Shown one piece after another: positions 10,789 to 22,442 of a stretch of DNA of 64,000 nucleotides. The position numbers and the translations under genes were made by a program. This DNA is from Uropetala carovei (taxonomy: Eukaryota; Arthropoda; Insecta; Odonata; Petaluridae). The notes under the pieces were generated by a model. The model worked only from the letters and a program-made list of their open reading frames with translations, did no database searches and was not told the DNA's origin. The stretch covers positions 434,001 to 498,000 of the forward strand of contig JAXCHB010000146.1 in the NCBI GenBank assembly GCA_036926305.1, written 5' to 3'. Positions within the stretch are counted from its first letter, which is position 1; each line of letters starts with the position of its first letter.

Positions 10789-13193
10789 ATTTTATGCGTA
10801 TTTAACAACTCTAAGGGATTTTTAAGAGACTAATTCATACTGAAGATTACTCGTAATCTTAGGAAGGCAGAACATTTATATTTAATAAAGATTGACTATG
10901 AGCTTTTTAATAGCTTCGAGTTTTTTCTTTCAAAATCAAAGAAATAATTGGAAATTATTTGCGTTCTCTGTTTCTACTCTGGGGAGTAACGCCTTATTCA
11001 GCGAATTTATTTTAATCGCATTCGCGATAAAAATATTCACCAAGAAAAGAGGAAGTTTATGTGGATATTAGTAAATACGAGTATGTAAAAAATAAGTGTC
11101 CCGAATATTTTCCCGAGGTCTTATTTTGAACTCATCCTCAAGCTTCAATGAATAAGAATCACTTAAATGTCATCTAAAATTCCGTATTGTACGCCAAAGA
11201 AAGACGAAGACATCCATGTCAGCGAATAAATTTCATCTCATCAGATGAGCTACTTTGGCCGATTAGCTTCTCTTTAAAAAATTATTATAGTCTCCCTTGC
11301 GTCATCGTGGGGAAAAGGTCTATGTATTTTCATATTAGAGAGAGATACGGAGATATCTACGCCGTTTCAGTATCTAGTTCAGTTTAATCCACATTAGTCA
11401 AATTAAAATAGTTCTTCAGCCTCTGCGGACCTGACTAAAATACTATTTTCAACCGCCGCCGCCCAGCTGCTGGTAAATACAATAAGTTCTTACTTCTCTC
11501 GTGAGTGGCGCGATACTTTCATTCTCTTTCTGATGGAAGCCGTAGAGAACGCCACACGGAACAACTTTCAACTTAAGGAAACATACCGCACTACTTATTG
11601 TATTTCATTTAACCCATTTAAAAATAATTTCCTTTCACAAAAGTGACGTAATTATCAAATAAATTTCAAAGCATATAATTTTATTCCATTGAAACATTTT
11701 AATATATTTTATTAGTTGTTTAGAGAGCGAGCGTATTCTTGAAGAATTTACTTTTATTTTGATCCAATATCTATAAACAGATTGTAATTCATTGATACAT
11801 AATCACCTGTAATTTTTTGAGTGACCCATTCAATATATGTATGAAACAAAATTTTTAAATCAGATTTAATAAATGTTGTCGGTGCTTGGTTAAGGCGAGT
11901 AATGCATTCCTTTCCTCAAAAGTAAATTTAAGTCATTGTTTTAGTGTGTCATATGTAAATGAAAAACAAAGTGAATCAAATTAATATCGTTATAATTTCG
12001 TTCAAAATATGTAAATCTCCAGCTCCAAAATTATATTGAATTCAAGCAAATTACACAATTATATGCGATTCAAAAATTGCTGAGTTTCATTGCCAAATTT
12101 CAATAAATTGCTAAACTAACTAAATAAAATTTAATACTATCCAATTGATTTTTCGTCTTGATCATCACTTAACGCAGCAAATGTGTCGTCGCCATGAAGC
12201 TATTGGCGCAAATTATTTATATCAGTGCTGTCAATATAGGGGATTAACAGCTTCCCATAAGATAACACGTATGAATCCATTTCTTGACTTGCAATGTATT
12301 CTTCCTTCAAGCATTTAAATACGTAAATATGGACCGATTTTTTTCGTTTTTGCTTTATTTGACGAATAAAACTCTATACTATATTATTCCTGCGAAGTTT
12401 ACATGTTACACGGTCGAAGTTTTCAGAAATACGCATTTTGTTTCGAAAATTTGTGGATTTTTCGTACCCCTCCCGGGCGTTGCCAAGGCGGCCGTCATTG
12501 TTACCTCCGATTCAATTAGCTTCAAAGAACTTCCAAATAGACGAAAGTTTAGCGTTATTCGCTTCGCACTTTTGTTTAAGCAACGAAACGATCGATGTTT
12601 ATGGATAGCAACATAAATAGATACTGATTATTATTCAGTAAGCGTTTATTGATGAAAGTAATTGAACATTCTTTCGTCTATTGAATACTGGATTCTTACA
12701 TTTTTTGTAAGTAAAATCATTATATTCTACATTATAATGTTTATTAACGTAAATAGGCTCAATTATCTGGTGTACATTTAACAGTCAGTGTTCAATCATG
12801 GACAATAGTACGTTGCTTTTTCACGGGTTTCTTGCTTACAAGACATAAATGTAAACATTTCATAGGAATAATTACACAAGAAATTAAGCTGGATTTGGCA
12901 AAAGTGATATGATAGGAAATACAATTATCATTATATTTGACTGCAATACGTTCGGAAACGGATTGTTACAAGCAAATATGATTAATTGCTACGAAAATCT
13001 AATTTTAATTAAATAGTATCTATTATATAAGTATTTTAAAGAGTTTTTATGTTGTGCTGTAGTAGCTTCACTAAATCCGTTGAAATTCAACGGGAAATTC
13101 TGATAGTCCATTATAAGACAAACATCCCAGCAGCCACTCATTCAATTACGCCAATGAATACTTTTTAACCTTAATTTTAATTAATTCGGCTTA
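10789..13193. other. No recognised feature
   Basis: AT-rich DNA. Frames such as 11187-11387 and 12284-12616 are short, have no recognisable motif and are not supported as genes. No terminal repeats or tandem arrays were noticed. Confidence 0.5.
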
Positions 13194-13699
13194 GGTGTAC
13201 TATCGTACTCCCCACTCTTGATGGGTTGTTGACGTACATGTGGCGCCGACCTATCGGTCAGAACGAGAACTACGGCCTTTGGTGACATTTCCCACCTATT
13301 CACCGCCCAAATGATAATGCAAAACTAAAACTTGTTAACCCATGGACAGATTGGCCTGTCACGACATTTACAAACCCAATCACCGGACAATGGGGAGGGA
13401 TAGTTTCGGTCCAGCCGAGGCGAAGGGCGCAGTAGCGCCCGGGGACGACTACCCATTAAAACAAAGCGAGCCGAATGCTCGTCAATATATCCTTTCAATG
13501 TTATATATTTTAGAAATAATACAATGTATCATCAAAAACAACAAAAACTATTTATTCCTTTGCCCACTCCATTTCCCTAACTATTTCCAGAAATAGTAAT
13601 ACTGTTTTATTCAGTTTTATTGACAATAGTAAATACATAGCAACGGTATATACTTAGCGACATTTATTTATAAAAATTTGCGGAGTACGATAGTACCCC
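13194..13699. mobile_element. Candidate 506-bp MITE with 18-bp terminal inverted repeats
   Basis: GGTGTACTATCGTACTCC at 13194-13211 is the inverse, with one mismatch, of GGAGTACGATAGTACCCC at 13682-13699. Each end contains a small internal palindrome (GTAC-TATC-GTAC). The interior has no transposase. I could not read a clear target duplication, so the superfamily is undecided. Confidence 0.6.
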
Positions 13700-14059
13700 T
13701 GTTCCATTAATTCCACAAAAGAAATCAATGTTGCTTTATCTTCACTACTCCACAGCTATCGCACCGCAGAAGACAAGATTGTCTTCACTCACTTCTGACT
13801 TTAATAAATTACCTTTAAAAAAGTTTTTTTTAATAACTTATATAATGCACCAAGAAGGAAAAATAATTTTTTATTTATTTATTGATCATGAGTTCGGCTG
13901 GTAAGGAGGAACAAAATTTACAATAATTTCAGTGGAATAAAGTTCTTCTTGCTCAACAATGTCGATTTACTATACTTTATTTAGAACTTTTGTAAAAGTT
14001 ATATGGCGCAAGATAATAAAACCTGTAATCTCCATTCTGCTCCCTCCTATAATATACTA

Positions 14060-14515
14060 CAGTAGAGCGCCGATTATTCGGGGTGGGGGTGGATTATCCG
14101 TGGTCGTATGCGTGGAGTCGAATTATTTCCACGTTTACATTTATTGGAGTCTTCTGATCTTTTATTCTAACTCCCGTTACATTTTAAGTTTAGTTTGTCG
14201 TCGTTCTTTGGCCATTTATTTATACATTTACATTGTTTGAGTATTTTATTCTCTGAATAAAAGACTCCAACATGTGAATATAAGTGAGGGTGAGCGAGAT
14301 ATTAAAATTAAATTTTAACTTTAGTTTGTCGCCGTTCTTTGTCGAGGTATTTAATGGTTTAATTGTTGGAGTCTGTCCTTATATTCAAATTTTGTTTTAA
14401 TTATGTATTCTATTAATGTTACTATAATTCCAATAAATACTTTCAATAGGGATTATCCGTGTTTTTCGATTATCCTGGTCCCTTTCCCCCCAATCAACAC
14501 GGATAACACCGTACG
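14060..14515. mobile_element. Candidate pogo/Tigger-type MITE
   Basis: A start of CAGTAGAGCGCCGATTATTC directly after TA resembles pogo/Tigger termini, and the right portion (14450-14515) carries related GATTATCCG/CGGATAA motifs. The right terminus is too degraded to show a clean inverse or a second TA. The interior contains a partial duplication: TTTAGTTTGTCG(T/C)CGTTCTTTG occurs near 14188 and 14321. There is no coding content. Confidence 0.5.
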
Positions 14516-15039
14516 ACAATGAAATTTGCCCCGACTTAAAACTTGGCGATTATTCCTATGTATTCATATGCGCTGATTACGAAAATGGAAGCCGTTTTTC
14601 TCTATCACCTAATGTTTCTGTGGAAATCGCCAATTTGTATATACGAAAGCGCCCGCGGAGGATCCATTTGTAGAGCACGTGTTGCAGGCAAACTCAAACA
14701 AACGCTAGAGTTTGTTTGGTTTAAGTTGGCACAGATCTCACCAGCAACCTGTTCCACCCTTATACTTTGAAATGGCAGGGGAGTGGGAGGGGGACGGACT
14801 GCAGCCACAATGTTTACGATAACTTTGTCAGTCTTCCCTTCTCCTTTTTGAAGTTTCGTATACTTTTCAGCGCTCCTCGTACCGCGCATTCCAGAGTTTG
14901 TTCAAGTATACGCGTATTTTGTTAAACTTGTATCTATTAATCGAGTTTAGGAGTACTTTGTACGTGAACAGTGAAATCAAAAGGTTGGAGAATCGTTTAA
15001 CAATTCATAACATGTTTTACACTTGATTTTTTTCTCGTG

Positions 15040-16722
15040 ATGTCTCGCAAATGTGTCAATTCGCTGGACTTATTTTGTTACGTGTGCTGTGAATTTACCC
15101 CAAAATCCCAACAAAAATCCATTTCTCCTGTAGTGAAAAAGGTTTACGAGTTGTATTTTGGATGCAAAGTTGGGGATCCAGATAAGAGTTGGGCACCACA
15201 TGTATGTTGCAGCAGATATTCTCGATACTTAAAGAGGCTGGCTAAATGGCACCCACCAGTCAATGCCGTTTGCTGTTCCTATGTTTTGGAGAGAGCAGAA
15301 TGATCACGTTACCGACTGTTATTTTTGTTTCACGAACATTACAGGTTTCTCTTCAAAATACAAACATGCCATAGTTTACCCGAATCTGCCCTCAGCCATA
15401 CGACCTGTGAAACACGACGATTCCCTACCGATTCCCAAGCCAACTGAAGTATGGACTTTGGATGAAGAACCGACAAGCACTTCTTCCGAAGCCGAAGCTG
15501 AACCCCCTTGTCCAACGAGGGTGATCCTGATTTCAAACAACCACTAACAGAATCACATTTGATTTCTCAAGCTGAACTCAAGGATTTGCTGAGAGACCTC
15601 AACCTAACGAAAAGCCATGCTGAACTGCTAAGCTCTCGACTACAAGATTGGAATCCTCTACAGCCGGGCGTCAAAGTAACAACCTATAGGAAACGTCTGC
15701 ACTCTCTGTCATCATTTTTTTCAAAGAACGGTGATTTGCTATGTTGTAATGATGTGGATGTGCTAATGGCAGAGTTGGGGGGGAACCACAATCCTCAAGA
15801 ATGGAGGCTTTTCATAGATTCGTCAAAACTTAGCTTAAAGGCGGTGTTGTTACATATAAGAAATGTTTATCCATCACTACCGATTGCCTATGTTGTCCAC
15901 ACGCAGGAAACCTACCAGAACATGGATTTGCTTTTAAAGGCTATTAATTACTCAGAATATGGGTGGAAAATCTGCGGGGACTTTAAAGTAAAAGGACTAC
16001 TTCTAGGGATGCAGTTAGGTTACAACAAGTTTTGCTGTTTTTATGAGAGTGGGACAGTCGAGCTAGGGAAAAACATGAAGTTAAGAGGTGGCCTATGAGA
16101 CAAAGTTTGGTAGCAGAGTAAAAGAGTGTCAAACGCGAACCACTTGTTGGCAGAGACAAAATTTTATTACCACCACTCCACATCAAGTTATGCTTGATGA
16201 AAAATTTTGTGAAAGCTATGGACAGCGAGGGCGAGGGCAGTATTTGAAAGACAAATTCACTAGACTCACTGATGCCAAATTAAAAGAGGCCATTTTCATC
16301 GGGCCACAAATCCGTGCAATAATACAAAACAGTGTATTTGAAGACCTGCTGACGAACACTGTGAAAGCAGCATGGGTGGCGTTCAAAGCTGTTTGCTATA
16401 ATTTTCTCGGAAATATCAAAGCTCATAACTACAGTGAACTTGTTGAGGACATGCTAAAGGCATATAAAACTATGGAGTGTAATATGTCGCTAAATATTCA
16501 TTTCCTGCATTCGTACTTGGACTTCTTTCCCCCAACCTAGTTGCAGTGAGCGATGAGCTTGGAGAAAAGTTCAATCAGGACATTTCTGATATGGAAAAAC
16601 GATATGCGGGAAGATGTTCTCTTAACATGCTAGCTGACTATTGCTGGCTTCTTATTAAAGAACTTTCTGATGCCAGTTACATGCGAAAGGCTTCCAGAAA
16701 ATCTTTTTTTAAATGTGAGTAA
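15040..16722 (+). pseudogene. Decayed gene of an unassigned family (Cys-rich N-terminus)
   Basis: A chain of overlapping frames reads as one protein broken by at least four frameshifts: 15040-15303, 15263-15547, 15508-16098, 16088-16540, and a last part at 16540-16722 (VSDELGEKFNQDISDMEKRY, then LNMLADYCWLL). The start ATG at 15040 gives MSRKCVNSLDLFCYVC. Cys pairs (CYVC, HVCC, DCYFC) suggest zinc binding near the N-terminus. The middle includes EWRLFIDSSKLSLKAVLLHI and ICGDFKVKGLLLGMQLGY. I recall a similar multi-copy family annotated only as uncharacterised in arthropods, and the lack of introns fits a transposon-borne or retro-copied gene; both are inference. I do not know the reaction, and no DDE or RT motif is evident. 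Confidence 0.7.
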
Positions 16723-16761
16723 AATAAAGCATTCTTTCCATTTATTTTTATTATACCAGAC

Positions 16762-18413
16762 CAGGGGTGGGGAACCTGCGGCCTTTTGTTGTACCCAGTG
16801 CGGCCTTATGCAGTGTTGCCGTGCGATCCGGGTGGACGATCCAGCAGGGAGCCACCTACCCTTTGAGGTAGTTGAATCAGTAGTCGACTAAGGTCTGCTT
16901 TTTCTGTTACTCTGAAGGAAATGGGGAAATCCGAAACCCTAACATGGGTCAAAATCCCAGGAAAAATTTCCTCTTTTATGGCCCAGGGTTGCTGGAATAC
17001 AAACAATAGCGGCAAAAGTTCAATTCATCATAGGAGTAGCGAAGAGGCCGGTACATAGTGTGGCCACTGCTAATCCGGTACGAAATGAGATGACCCTTCT
17101 GGAGCGGCAATCCTTGAACTAGGTGCCGTTGACCTTTTCCACGAATCCTTTCTCTGGAAGAATACTAAATTCTTACCCCTTTTCTTTTACTTATCGAGTT
17201 TGGGAAAACCCAATCTCTCGGTATAGCTTTGCTAGAAACTGATTCTATCTATTTCTTTAAAATTGTTCTCCTTCGTGCACATACATATTCGCTCTTAAAT
17301 ATCCCTGGGTTATTGTTGGGGAAGGATCGCTGCCGCTCGCTTCATTTTAAAAAGAAAAGGAGTTAAAGTTGAACATCTTGTATACTTCGTTCTTCAACTA
17401 AGAGATCACCAGAAAAATTGTCAGATCACTTCTAAGTGCCCCGGGCTCGACCCCAAAAATGCCTACTTTCCCATAAGAATAACACTGAGGGCACACTGAA
17501 AATCATTTTAGGGGACTTTCCGTTATCGCAACGAAATAAATTTTGGTGTAACGTTAGTAGAGCACCAAATCTATCATTTGACGATATCACTTTTTCATTA
17601 TTTCCCATAAGAAAGCATGTCCAGCCAAATCTACTTAGCCGATTTATATGAGATTTTCAGTAATTTTAGTCCTATATGATATACCTCCAGAAAAATTGTC
17701 ATCTTTCTCCTAAGTGCCACGGGTTCGACTCCAGAAATTCCTGAATATGCCAATTTTCCCATAAGAATAACATTACGGATGAGAACCATTTTAAAAGAAA
17801 ATATCAAAGGATATTTACCGTCGAATATAACTTTAGATTCGAAATCACCCAAAGTTTGCTTAATTCGATATTTAATCAAAAAACCACTTTTTTATTTAAA
17901 CGTTCGATTTACTACCAATAGTATTGTCATACTCGGGATCCTCATTATTATCTCGCCTAGATTGATGCATAGCATACTGATAGCAAGATCAGATACGGTG
18001 CCTTTCATATACTACGGTGAATCAAAAAGTTCTCAGAAAGATTAAGTAATAAATGTCACAAATACAAGCTTATTTTTTAAAATAATTATTATATGTGATG
18101 ATCAATCTTAAGTAAATCAATGTGTATTAATATTTGGTGAGCTTCAAGAAGAGATATCTATATTGTGACAAAGATAGTGGGTACTATGTGCTCTAAAGCG
18201 TGATTTAAAAAGTTGCATATGGGTATTCTATTTGCGAGGACCGTATCCATTGAATTTCATTCATGGAAACGTATATAAGCACCGACAACAAACCTTACAA
18301 ATGTACTAGAAGAAGTGCCTGTATGTATGTGACCCACAATGCAGAGTGCGGCCTGATGAGATCTCCCATGGGTGAATTTTGGCCTTCCTATTGAAAAAGG
18401 TTCCCCACCCCTG
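16762..18413. mobile_element. Complete non-autonomous hAT element, perfect 8-bp target duplication
   Basis: The ends are CAGGGGTGGGGAACC at 16762 and its exact inverse GGTTCCCCACCCCTG ending at 18413. Both flanks are TACCAGAC (16754-16761 and 18414-18421), a perfect 8-bp duplication, so 1652 bases were inserted as a unit. The interior is non-coding. It splits what looks like the 3' UTR of the decayed gene at 15040-16722, so it inserted later than that copy. Confidence 0.93.
17430..17780 (+). repeat. Duplicated tRNA-like B-box module inside the hAT element
   Basis: Two related segments, near 17410-17485 and 17688-17775, share the order CCAGAAAAATTGTCA, CTAAGTGCC, a B-box-like GGG(C/T)TCGAC(C/T)CC, and TTTCCCATAAGAATAAC. 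The second B box, GGGTTCGACTCC, fits the polymerase III consensus GGTTCGANNCC. A third TTTCCCATAAGAA piece lies near 17600. The same module occurs at 31010-31075 and 49595-49660 and in reverse at 43085-43135. Confidence 0.6.
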
Positions 18414-18421
18414 TACCAGAC

Positions 18422-18720
18422 ACAATTTTGTCCAAAGAGCATTTTTGATCACATTTTTGGATTCTCAATGCCCATTTTAGTATAAATACCCTATTTTAAA
18501 CTTTCGGCATAGTTTGATTATTTTACAAATGGCTGTTATACAACAATTTTTTTTATATTTGGGGCAAAATTGAAATCTGAAATCCATAAAAAACGATACG
18601 TAATAGAGCATTTTGGGTTTCATATTTCGATTCAGCGTGTGCTAATTATAAAAAATCATCTATTTTCATTTAGGGGCAACACAAAAAGTTCAAATTTGTT
18701 GTTCAGTGTAATCGGCTCTT
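18422..18720 (+). other. Probable 3' UTR of the decayed gene at 15040-16722
   Basis: This AT-rich sequence directly continues 16723-16761 once the hAT element and one copy of its target duplication are removed. It is non-coding. The assignment rests only on that continuity. Confidence 0.4.
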
Positions 18721-18753
18721 TAATTCCTTCTTAATCAAAACCACTCTCTCCCC

Positions 18754-19143
18754 CGGAATGGGACGTTTCAGCGTCGCCACTTCACTATATTGTGCTAGTT
18801 TTTTAAATGCTGGTATTGGGTAACATTATTTTAACAATAGTGCAGACTATATTGTAAAACGGCATATATTGCCTACATTGACCATTACACTGAATTTTAT
18901 AATTGTTATAAATTTATTGCTTATACTACCCTATAAAAATACAAAGGCATAAATCTAATATTTCTAAGAACGCCTAAAAAGGGCGGCCAATCAGTGACTT
19001 GCACAGGGGCGGCCGTGAGGACCGGCGTGCTCATGGTCATATCTTAAAGTCAATCTTTAGCCTCTCTCTAACCGGCGATGAACTGGGCCCGGCAATGAAC
19101 TGGGCCCGGCAATGAATCGGCGGCGCTGATACGTCCCATTCCG
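18754..19143. mobile_element. Candidate 390-bp MITE with 20-bp terminal inverted repeats
   Basis: CGGAATGGGACGTTTCAGCG (18754-18773) and CGCTGATACGTCCCATTCCG (19124-19143) are inverse with one mismatch. Inside the right end an 18-base motif, AACTGGGCCCGGCAATGA, is tandemly repeated (19081-19116). There is no coding content and no convincing target duplication. Confidence 0.6.
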
Positions 19144-19246
19144 TGCTTGCATCCCTTAAAAGTTCGGCTCACTCCGATCCCAATCTATTCCACCGGATAG
19201 AAGATAAATATATCCGCCTGCCTATTAGTGAAAGCGGTCGCATTTT

Positions 19247-19347
19247 ACTTTCTCATACGTAGTAATGGGAAAGTATTGTATTCCAGATTTCAACGGAAAT
19301 ACATGTTTTGAGGTCCCTGGAGCACGTTTAGACTATTTTCGGAATGA

Positions 19348-19395
<48 letters not shown>

Positions 19396-20031
19396 TATAT
19401 GTTAGTGTGGGCACTCTAACTCAAAAAGTAAGTGCCATATCGTTACCAAACTTCATATTTAACACTCTTACATGAGCACAAAGAACTGATTAATTTTTGG
19501 ACAATAACGGTTAAACGGAAGTCGAGGTTTATTCGAAACCCGGTTCGGTTTTTGCGATATTTCTTGGTTAAAATATCATTTTTGTATATACAATTCTATA
19601 CGAAAGTTATAGAGAATGTAATTTTCTACAACTTTCATTTGAAACAATTTTCTATAGGAGTTATTGTTTAGGAGTTATTTATAAATAACCGGTTTTGGGT
19701 TTCCGTTAAATATCTCCTTAAAAACATCGTTATTGGTAATCTTCGTAAGGACCAAAGTTGTAGAGAATAATATTTCTTCCAAGTTTTGTTTGAAATTAAT
19801 TTTCGTAGAACCATCCATTTCGGATATATTTCGCTTTACCTTAATAACTGTAAACAGCGCCAACACCATGTAGAGGTGAATTCTGTAAACATTCAAAATA
19901 ACGTAATTTACGGCAACAAGGACGTGTCTGCTTTTACGATACGAAATAATAATTTTGCCTAGTAATATTATTCATAATAATTTAAATATCTATACCCCAA
20001 ATATGGAGAAAGTCATGTGTTGGCCACATCA
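19247..20031 (-). mobile_element. Family A element, full-length copy
   Basis: On the minus strand it runs from TGATGTGGCCAACACATG to GAGAAAGT, the ends defined by other copies in this window. It has a long (GT)n tract (19352-19391) and lacks about 18 bases near the right end that the copy at 20584 retains. It is nearly identical to that copy at a constant offset of 1315 bases. Its short frames (for example 19675-19896) are shared non-coding sequence, not genes. Confidence 0.9.
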
Positions 20032-20033
20032 GA

Positions 20034-20579
20034 TTTTTTACTTATTATATGTAGTGCTGTTTACTCACTTTGGTAACTAACGTTTCCGTTTCTATAATTT
20101 GAGGCTAATTCAGTTTCAACTTCGTTTTTTACTTATTATATGTAGTGCTGTTTATTCACTTTCGTAAGTTACGTGTTCGTTTCTTTAATTTAAGGCTTTT
20201 TATGTTTCAACTTCGTTTTTTACTCGTTATTTGTAGTGCTGTTTATTCACCTTCGTAACTTAAGTTTTCGTTTCCTTAATTTATGGTTAATTCAATTTCA
20301 CCTTCGTTTTTACTTATTATATGTAGTGCTGCTTATTCACTTTCGTTTCTTACGTTTTCGTTTCTTTAATTAAAGGCTAATTCAGTTTCAACTTCGTTTT
20401 TGAGTTAATATATGTAGTGCTGTTTATTCACTTTCGTAACTTACGTTTTCGTTTCTTTAATTTAAAGCTAATTCAGTTTCAACTTCGTTTTTTACTTATT
20501 GTATGTAGCGCTGTTTATTCACTTTCGTTACTTTCGATTTCGTTTCCTTAATTTAAGCCTAATTCAGTTTCAACTTCGT
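20034..20579. repeat. 91-bp tandem array, 6 units
   Basis: Six units of about 91 bases each contain TATGTAGTGCTGTTTATTCA, TTTCGTTTC(T/C)TTAATTTAA and GTTTCAACTTCG. Units differ by roughly 5-15%. The array lies exactly between two family A copies. Each unit starts TTTTTACTTATTATATGTAGT, reminiscent of the family A terminus TTTTACTTTCTCATACGTAGT, so it may have grown from a degraded end (inference). Confidence 0.88.
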
Positions 20580-20583
20580 TTTT

Positions 20584-21347
20584 ACTTTCTCATACGTAGT
20601 AATGGGAAAGTATTGTATTCATGAAAAAAATCGACTTCCAGATTTCAACGGATATACATGTTTTGAGGTCCCTAGAACACGTTTAGACTTTTTTCGGAAT
20701 GACGTCTGTGTGTATGTTAGTGTGGGCGCTCTAACTCAAAAAGTAAGTGCCATATCGTTACCAAACTTCATATCTAACACTCTTACATGAGCACAAAGAA
20801 CTGATTAATTTTTGGACAATAACGGTTAAACGGAAGTCGAGGTTTATACGAAACCCGATTCGGTTTTTGCGATATTTCCTGTTTAAAATATCATTTTTGT
20901 ATTTACAATTCTATACAAAAGTTATAGAGAATGTAATTTTCTACAACTTTCATTTGAAACAATTTTCTATAGGAGTTATTGTTTAGCAGTTATTTATAAA
21001 TAACCGGTTTTGGGTTTCCGTTAAATATCTCCTTAAAAACATCGTTATTGGTAATCTTCGTAAGGACCAAAGTTGTAGAGAATAATATTTCTTCCAAGTT
21101 TTGTTTGAAATTAATTTTCGTAGAACCATCCATTTCGGATATATTTCGCTTTACCTTAATAACTGTAAACAGCGCCAACACCATGTAGAGGTGAATTCTG
21201 TAAACATTCAAAATATACGTAATTTACGGCAACAAGGACGTGTCTTCTTTTATGATACGAAATAATAATTTTGCCTAGTAATATTTTTCATATTAATTTG
21301 AATATCTATACCCCAAATATGGAGAAAGTCATGTGTTGGCCACATCA
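20584..21347 (-). mobile_element. Family A element, second copy of a local duplication
   Basis: A full-length copy on the minus strand. Over 20990-21211 it encodes the same 73-codon string as 19675-19896 with no difference, far closer than to any other copy, so the two arose by local duplication and not by separate insertions. Confidence 0.9.
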
Positions 21348-21354
21348 GATTTTT

Positions 21355-21495
21355 CGTATTTCTCTCGCCAATGATGATCGAATAAATAATATATTCCGAA
21401 AGAGACAAAAAAATGCTAATGAGCAAGATGGCAATTTATTCTTTGCGAAAAATGGAATGTTTCGTTGTGATTCTGAAGGGTCAATTAATAAGTAA
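21355..21495 (+). pseudogene. Possible C-terminal fragment of a LINE ORF1 (FP-like domain)
   Basis: The frame reads INNIFRKRQKNANEQDGNLF followed by FAKNGMFRCDSEGS. It resembles the C-terminal segment of the ORF1 protein at 57008-58733 (WVKNGKIYVRKSDGGTS). It directly abuts family A, so the element may have inserted into an ORF1. The match is short and the call tentative. Confidence 0.35.
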
Positions 21496-21959
21496 AAACA
21501 GGCTATTAGAACAGTGTCAATGTGTGAACGAAGCGTGAAATTAATTCAGTAAATGATAGATTTCGTATCCTGCGGCTTCGGCGGGTTTTTTGTTACTTTA
21601 TGAATTGGTTCTTTCGACTTTTATTGATTTATCCCTAAGCGTTGCGCAATATATAATCAATTCCAATTCCAATTAGTTTTCACATTATATAGTTCCAAAG
21701 AATTGGATGTGTAATTAGCAGATTTTCTCGAAGAAATTATATTTTTGAGGTCACTATAGTAGTCACTATAGTAATAAATACTGAAACTCAGCCTTTTTAA
21801 TTTCTTATTCCATGCCATGACAGTGTTTGTTACACTTATAGCTAACTGTCAAGTTGGGTTGAGACGGGGGAAATTATCTTCCGTATCACGTGCCATAACA
21901 AAATATCCGAAGTCGCGTAGGGGAAAAAATAGAGGCAAAAGTGTGGAATGGCTGGATTA
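21496..21959. other. No recognised feature
   Basis: AT-rich sequence with one tiny direct repeat (TCACTATAGTA twice near 21752-21775). Confidence 0.5.
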
Positions 21960-21994
21960 GAATGTGGTCACACTGCGAGAGAGGGTAATGCGGA

Positions 21995-22262
21995 TGGCCG
22001 GAATGAGAGAGAGAGAGAGAATGGGGGAAGAAGGTGATGGAGGGGATTCTGTGGGAGGGGGGAGAGGAAGAAGGGGAAGTGGGGTAGGGGAAGGAGAGAT
22101 TTTAATGGCCGCGCAATCTGTCACGCAACACCATTACCTTGGGATGGTCGTCTGCACGGAGAGGGAAGAAAATGTGGAATGGAGGTTGGAGGGGGAGGAG
22201 GGGGAGGAGGGGGTAGGAGGGGGGGAGGGGAGAGGAAAGGTAGGAGGGAGAAGGAAAGTAGC
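21995..22262 (+). repeat. Purine-rich low-complexity tract
   Basis: GAGAGAGA gives way to GGGGGAGG-type blocks, densest at 22190-22240. The tract resembles the composition of 1-2867 but shows no clear period. A (CT)n run follows at 22420-22442. Arg/Glu/Gly-rich frames here are compositional artefacts. Confidence 0.7.
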
Positions 22263-22442
22263 GCGATTTTAACTTGGCCATATGGCGTCACACTTGCGGC
22301 GTCAATTTGATCAATACGGGAGCAAAAGGGTCAGGTTTTTGGTACTTGCTTTTTTGCGCTTATCTTCACTAATTTCAACCGTTTTCTGTTTTGACTTTAA
22401 CCAAATCTTTTTCTACTGTTCTCTCTCTCTCTCTCTCTCTCT

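Noticed and set aside
9310..10833. 507- and 492-codon repetitive proteins (plus strand) and GVGEGFSKD repeats (minus strand)
   Set aside because: The 51-bp period is a multiple of three, so any stop-free frame stays open over the array. Open frames occur on both strands and none has unique flanking coding sequence.
12284..12616. 110-codon frame
   Set aside because: No recognised motif, no start context or neighbours to support it, and AT-rich background.
19675..21211. Conserved 73-aa frame shared by several family A copies
   Set aside because: The frame is conserved only because the element copies are recent. It is shifted or broken in other copies and has no domain.
21964..22272. 102-aa Arg/Glu/Gly-rich frame
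   Set aside because: Low-complexity purine tract with no coding signal.
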